Assembly: GCF_921293095.1 (NCBI RefSeq)
Contig: NC_060254.1
Location: forward strand, 113,298,917 to 113,362,916
From: Ischnura elegans
Taxonomy: Eukaryota > Arthropoda > Insecta > Odonata > Coenagrionidae
DNA length: 64,000 bases
Direction: 5' to 3'
A program made the translations under genes and the position numbers. Positions 58,378 to 64,000 of this stretch are shown piece by piece; the stretch's first letter is position 1, and the number at the start of each line of letters is the position of its first letter. The notes beneath the pieces are model-generated. The model made no database searches. It saw only the letters and a program-made list of their open reading frames with translations, and was not told the DNA's origin.

Positions 58378-58759
58378 TACTGTCACCCCAGATTCTCCTC
58401 AGGGATGGTTTCCACGCATTGCTCAGTTAGGGTTCCCCCTTCAACCATGAAAATCGTAAAACTGTGAATACGCCGTGAATTTCGTCTACCTTGAAAAACC
58501 TGGAAATAGCCGTGAAATTCTTTGTGAAACCTTAAAAACCTCTCAAACTTAATTGTAGATCTATAATGGACGGATCAAAAGAAAAATGGATTTGTAGATC
58601 ATAATTCAAGGTGTGTCACATGCAGGCACTGTCAGGCACTGATTTATCTGCACACGTATGTATTCGAAGCGCAAATATTAATTGGTCCGTGTGCCATGAC
58701 AAGAGACAGACCTTAAGGCTGTGATTGGAAGACCTTTAACCAAAGTGATCATTAGCCCT

Positions 58760-60220
58760 GGCGAGAAATCGGACACCTCTTCGCTTCCCTGTCACCCTCC
58801 ATTTTCTCACTCACGACCTTTAGCCGGACTTGAATTTTGCTAACGATAGGAGACGTCATAAGAGCACTTTCATTGCTGCGTTTTCATTCCCGGCGTTTAT
58901 AGCGATTGTTATATTGTTAGTTAACGTGTGGCCTGTGTCTGAGGTTTCAGGCGAGATGGAGTGGAAACGTGACATAATGAAAATGAAAAAGCAGGAGCAA
59001 TTTCCACAATTTTAAAATTTATTAATTCTACCGGTTTCGTTTTTCAGCATCATCAGGTACAAAAACATCAAGTGTGCTACGCTTAAATAGGAAAGGCAGG
59101 ATGGGGTTGGTTTGATATTTTTGGGTGTTTTCCGAACGTAAGTGAAGATGATGTCACTCTCGGATTATCTATCACTTTTTTGTCTTCTACAACGACTCAT
59201 TAGACATTTGCAGAGTATCACCTCAAATTTCTTTCATTTCTGCTGTTTGGTTCCCGAGATATTGCACCGAGAGTGAGAGCGTGCCACCCCAGTCAGACAA
59301 TTTGGGTGGCACACGGATTGCATACTCTCAATAGTTGTTAATCATTCTCACTCATCGTAAAAGCATTAAACTCATTGGATAAACTTTAAACATTGTCAAT
59401 ATAACCCTGAATATTATATTTATCACTGTTAATTACCGAAATGGGCTTAGTAGCAGTGGTTTATTCTCCGTATACAAATCTTACATCTAAGTGCTTCTGT
59501 CTAAATTCAGAGTATTCATAAACACCCAAAAATACCAAAATTGCAATATTTGAAGTGCCATGCGGCACGTTCTCCCGGTATCCAATTGCAAAAATAATTT
59601 CCATGATTCATTTTCTCACCAAATGGAACAAAACTGGGGGGCGTCCCAAAAGAAATTCGAAAACTTTAAAAATAAGGACCACCCTACTGTGCTCGTGGCG
59701 TAAAATCATGTGTTGACCCCCAAATACTTTGCTAAGTAATCAGTTTTGATGTTGTCAGCACTAAAGTTGAGAAGTAAAAAGTGTCCATTTCATTAGCAGC
59801 TTTAAATTTTTCCTTTTTTCCTGAAATTTTTAAACACCCTGTTGTATCAGGTAGTAGTTTAAAGATCATTAGTGAATGAAGGAATTCTTAAATAATGTTA
59901 GGTTTGGTTTTAGAGTCATTGCTCATCACATGCTCCTTAAATAGTATTCATCACTAGCGGTACTTATAGGAATGTTGCCGTTCTACACTAGAAGGACCAG
60001 TGTCGTATGGCTACCTAGAACGATTATTAACCGTCATTTTGATGGGTAGTTATTATTTTAAATATTTCTTCGTTGATGTTAGAATTTATAGAATACCTCA
60101 TCAAATATAACCTCTATCTTAATTAACTGATGCAACTTAGTAATTTTGTACAAATCATTTTACAATAAATGATTCTAAATGAACAGCAGTCACGTTGCTC
60201 CTGCTTCTCATATCCTAGCC
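58760..60220. other. No gene recognised
   Basis: Apart from the Penelope-type end near 59040, only short frames. A 61-codon frame at 58830 has a hydrophobic stretch (FPAFIAIVILLVNVW) but no other support. Confidence 0.4.
59020..59062 (-). repeat. Penelope-type terminus with hammerhead-like core
   Basis: The minus strand reads CCTGATGATGCTG...ACGAAACCGGTAGAA. It has an intact CTGATGA box and GAAAC followed by the self-complementary ACCGGT, but stem II is poorly paired. Confidence 0.45.
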
Positions 60221-60226
60221 TACCAC

Positions 60227-60693
60227 CCCAGTGAGAAATGGGTGGTGGAATCCACGTTGAGTGGTGGATATTTGGTGGTGGTGGATATTGAGTGGTTGGA
60301 CCCACGTGGAATCCACGTTGATTTCAAGTGGATTTGCGGTGATTATCATAAAATGTTAAACAGAATTTCTAATTTGTGGAACTTAACTCTCTGGTTACAT
60401 TGCGTCATTTATCATCCTGAATCCATGCTAGTTATGTGAAAATGTATCGCACATTCTATTTTTATATAATTCGTGGAAAGGCAGCCATGAGAGCACATGA
60501 AAAATCGTAGACACATATATAGAAGGTTTAGATATAGAGTGGTTGAGGTTTTAATGGTTTTAGGACAGCACCAACTGCTGTTTTAATTTTTCCACCAAAT
60601 TTCCACGTGGGTTCCACGTTGATTCCACGACCAAAAACACGTGGTATCCACGTTAAATCTCCACGTGGATTCCACCACCCATTTCTCACTGGG
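60227..60693. mobile_element. TIR element, word CCACGTGG
   Basis: 31-bp perfect inverted ends begin CCCAGTGAGAAATGGGTGGT. The interior is dense in TCCACGT(T/G)G and CCACGTGG in both orientations. A 2-bp AC flanks both ends, which is weak as a duplication. 467 bp, no gene. Confidence 0.85.
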
Positions 60694-60861
60694 ACACGCC
60701 ACTCGGTATGACAGATATGCTGCCTACTTCCATTCAAAATCTAATAAGTAGTGTTAATGTGTAAATGTGCTAACTAAAACATCAAAATGGCTTGATGTCA
60801 TTTGCTGTATTTAAATAAATAAAAGATTGTAGCACTTTTCCACAAAAATTTTTACTGCGCA

Positions 60862-60915
60862 CAACACGTTTCGAATCACAGAGCCATCATCTAGTACAAG
60901 ACCAGCTGATGTCTT
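60862..60915 (-). repeat. Penelope-type terminus, hammerhead-like, decayed
   Basis: The minus strand reads CTAGATGATGGCTCTGTGAT then TCGAAACGTGTTGTGC, with an extra A in the CUGAUGA box and G in place of the cleavage-site residue. Followed by an AATAAA-rich tail near 60820. Confidence 0.4.
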
Positions 60916-61413
60916 GCACCACCTCTTCCACTAATTAAAGCCTGAATCTGTTGAACCTGTCATTTAGTGTAGTGATATCTGGACTAAAAGACATTATTAT
61001 TTAAAAAAAATAGGAACACATTTTGACGGGTGTTGGTCTCCCAAGGTAGACAGTTGGTATAACTCCATTTCTCCGTGAAAACTTTAAATTGTATTTTAAC
61101 AGAGTAGGTACCATAAAAAATAAGGATAAGTCAGTAAAATTGAAGACTACAGAAAAAAAAATTTCTAGGCAATATGATTAAGTAAGTAAAGGTTAACAAT
61201 TAAAAAGGTATACACCCATGTCTCGTATAGCGCAATTTCGATATGGCGCAAATTCGTTCCTCGGGGAAACATTGCAACGCAGTGTAGCCTAATCAAAAAT
61301 CTTAAACGCTCTCGTGATAAAACGTGAACTTGCGCTAAGTACACACGAAATTTCTATCATTTTACGCATACAAATATTATTGCTTGCCTCAATTCTTCTC
61401 TTTTGTTTATACA

Positions 61414-63345
61414 CTAGCTGACCCGGCGAACTTCGTACCGACATTTTCTTTATTGAATCTACAGAGGGTGAATCGGAGCACGTTTACGCGGATTTTTTCA
61501 ACAAATTTTCTTACGTTTTAGCTTAAGAAATTTTGGGCATTGTGGTTTAATAAAGCAGTTCATGAAGTAAAAATTATACGCATTCAGTTGTTGGCTATTT
61601 GCGTTATTAGCTGTAAAAAAATGTTTTTAGGTCACAGTCTGTTGCATACACTTGGCCCATTCAGGGGGCAGGTTGACACGACCCCAGACCGACGCTTGAC
61701 TGATGCTCAAAATCGTGCAAGAAAAGCCCCTATGAAGCAGAATTCGCATTAAATGACTAAAGGCGCGCCAGTTTTAGTATCTCTGTTTGGAAAAAATGCA
61801 CTGCGTAAACGTACTGCATGCGTAAACGCACCACGGTGAGCGCTACACATTCGGGTTTAATGTCTTGCGTCAAGCACCTTCTGAGAAACAACAGTTTTTG
61901 TTTTGTTATCAGGCGCAAGATGAAGCGGATGAAGCTAAATAAATATAGCGAAGCAAAGCAGTGACGCAGCGAGGGGAGGTTTTGGGGGATAACCCCCCCC
62001 CCCCCCAAGAGCTTAGAGAATTTTTTTATGAAAGATTTTGTTATTAATATTAGGGGGACGGATGACTAACAATCAAAACATATTTAACTATTCACACAGC
62101 CGCAAAACCCACTATTTTGAACAATTTATCTCAAAAAATGTCTGAGGGAAGTGCCCCCACACTTCCCGCTTACCTTAGCGAGTTTTCTTTAACCTACAGA
62201 CCCGTGGTATTAGCTGCGCCCAAAACCCCCTATCCTAGCTACGCACTTGAAGCGAAGGATGAAATACAGAGGATGGTTTATCGACTCGTGAACATAGCAC
62301 GCTAAATTGACCATGAGAAAATAATGGGTTTTCATTAGTACATGAGCACAAACAACACAAAAACTGAAAGAATGACCATGCGATTTTTTAATCGTTATCA
62401 CGAATGCAACACGAATTGGAAATTTAATACGTTTAAGCTCAAAAGGGCATATGAGTTGAGATCATGGAATCTACGGAATAAGGACTTCCTCACCTTTGAA
62501 TTTTCCTTTGAGTAAAGTTGCGTGAATCACATTCATTAGCAATTATTTTAATCACCAAACACGTTCCGTTGGATAGTTATGGTTGGTTTAGGCTTCGAAA
62601 GATCATGAGCACAGAAACTACATTTTTCTGTAAATCGTGCCTTGGTAAGCCAGGTACGTCCAAGGACTTAAAATACTCAGATAGATAGTTGGTGATTTCG
62701 TCTTCGTTTGTTACACATTTAAAAGATTCGAATCCATGCAGAGTACGAACTATTTGAATTTACCTCGTTTTAGTCATCCACATCTTCGTTCTTGCTCGCT
62801 AAATCAACCATCTTTGATTCTTTTGGTGATCAATCATATTCTGGAACTCTTTGTTGATGAGCAAACTACTCGATTCCTCGACAGGAACACGGACATTACC
62901 GTTTGTCAACAATTGCTTGGAGATTTGTTTACAAACACGGTAGTGAAGTGTCAACTCGAGCTGGGCCACGGCTGGGCTTACAATCAGCTCGAATTAAATT
63001 TTCAAAATGTAATTTCAATTTAATTAATATTTTGAATATATTTAGTAATTAAAATGTTATATTGTTACTAAATTCAGTTATTAAAGTGGTAAAAACAAAA
63101 CTAATTATTTAATTTGTAGTTTTGACCAACTTATCAATTGTTGTGTTACTATAACTCCTAAATGCATGTCCATAGGAAAGAGATGAATTTTTTGTGTGAA
63201 ATTATCCTTTTTTTTAATGGCCTATATGTTAACCCCGCCTGTGACGAATCCAAAGAACCAAATCTCATTGAAATCGGTGCAGCCGTTCTCGAGTTATAAG
63301 TGTTCTAACTAACACGATTTTCGACTTTCTTTTATACATATAAGA
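61414..63345 (-). mobile_element. Helitron with a decayed helicase
   Basis: The 5' end on the minus strand is TCTTATATGTATAAAAGAAA (from 63345), and the 3' end is GCCGGGTCAGCTAG at 61414. It sits between A and T (A|TC...CTAG|T), the canonical Helitron target. The C-terminal PIF1-type helicase is recognisable between about 62210 and 62560 (LLKGKFKGEEVLIP, FPIRVAFVITIKKSHGHSF), with stops. The Rep domain is missing. A hAT MITE has inserted at 61959. Confidence 0.85.
61959..62249. mobile_element. hAT-type MITE, family M1 copy 3
   Basis: CAGTGACGCAGCGAGG and the inverse of CAAGTGCGTAGCTAGG. Duplication AAGCAAAG / AAGCGAAG. It lies inside the Helitron. Confidence 0.85.
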
Positions 63346-64000
63346 TTATTCGAAATCCATTGCTGTGCAATGGCCAAAAGGATTACTCGTCATTGGGTCC
63401 AGATAGCCGGCCTACCTAAGTAATTTATCTCGTCTCCTTAACAGAATCATAATACATAGTTAATTTAGATCATTAATTAAGCGTGGGGCTATTGGAAATG
63501 AGTTTTTATAAACAATACTGTTTGAGATGTAATTTTTGCCGTCATAGGTTATCGGGCGATTGACTTCCAGGTAGAGGGTCTACGCCTTCAAGGTCATCGG
63601 TATTCACGGGCGAGAAATGGAGCGGTGGCCGAGTTGCGCATGAAGAGCACCAACATATAAGAGGGTCCCCTATAGAGTCTCAAACACAATAGCTTCGTTC
63701 CCTCCCCGCAGTCGTAGGCCCTCTGCGTCTCAAGAACACAGTTCAGCAGTAGAAGGTGATTTCGATAGAGCCATGCAGAGTAAAAACCAGGAGAAAATGG
63801 CAAAAAATAGGAATGCGGGTAGAAAAATCAAGAATTTATCAAGAAAAAGCATAAACCTAGAAGAGAAATTGGTATAGGTCCATTGCTTTGAAAATGGAGA
63901 ACGTCAAAGCGATATTGCGCGGAAGTTTAAACGCACGAAGCCTTATTCTGAATAAAGACGAAGTTAAAACATCAGTGACCTCAGCCGCACCAACTTCAAC
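63346..64000. other. No gene recognised
   Basis: Short frames without domains. No later GRASP exon is visible up to the window edge. Confidence 0.4.

Larger units (their letters stand above)
55750..58590. repeat. Large inverted repeat with two MITE insertions
   Basis: The left arm (55750-56530) and right arm (57360-58590) are inverted copies; landmarks are AAGTTTGAGAGGTTTT, AACCCTAACTGAGCAATGCG and GGGCGAAAGCACTT. The left arm contains a hAT MITE (56140-56446), the right arm a pogo-like MITE (57605-58377). The unpaired centre is about 830 bp. It contains no recognised gene. Confidence 0.8.

Overview
The window looks like arthropod (most likely insect) nuclear DNA: AT-rich, intron-containing genes with GT-AG splice sites, and a very dense load of transposable elements. 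I cannot name the species. There is no prokaryotic gene organisation, no CRISPR array and no rRNA. I saw no LTR retroelement, retrovirus-like copy or Polinton.

Three gene models stand out. (1) On the minus strand, 1-4579, a three-exon P-element/THAP9-type transposase reads without a break for 772 codons and runs off the left edge. It has a complete THAP zinc finger, a D-D-E triad and a compact CCAAT/CRE/NRF1 promoter. (2) On the plus strand, 33631-41600, a seven-exon DUF4806-domain gene has all exon phases in register except for one frameshift in an A-run, and one intron holds a 5.5 kb TIR element. (3) On the plus strand, 50150-54855, the first two coding exons of the Golgi stacking protein GRASP55/65 are the clearest ordinary host gene. 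Its later exons were not found in the window.

The rest is mainly nested mobile DNA. LINEs: three copies of one CR1/L2-group family (8.1-11.3 kb plus; 23.5-24.9 and 26.6-28.6 kb minus) and one decayed Jockey-type copy (45.2-46.5 kb). Penelope-like elements with GIY-YIG domains lie at 5.8-6.2, 12.6-15.3, 19.7-19.9 and 20.4-20.7 kb, with end fragments at 55.5, 59.0 and 60.9 kb; one carries a well-preserved hammerhead ribozyme fold. A Helitron (61.4-63.3 kb) still holds a decayed PIF1 helicase. There are broken Harbinger, tnp2-type and unclassified transposases, at least six hAT MITEs with 8-bp target duplications, a pogo/Tigger-like MITE, a mariner-like hairpin MITE and two large foldbacks.

The most unusual pattern is a class of TIR elements that differ in sequence but share a design. 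Each has G/C-rich termini, usually a 2-4 bp target duplication, and subterminal regions packed with its own short palindromic word (for example CGGTGCGGCACCG, CCAATATTGG, GTAGCTTC, ACTTAAGT, CCACGTGG, GAACAG, GGTACAGGAAGGG). Six are complete by their ends (8628, 15444, 20073, 22271, 46545, 60227), one long element (34624-40169) has matching termini, and several more are fragments. Two have an empty-site allele elsewhere in the window.
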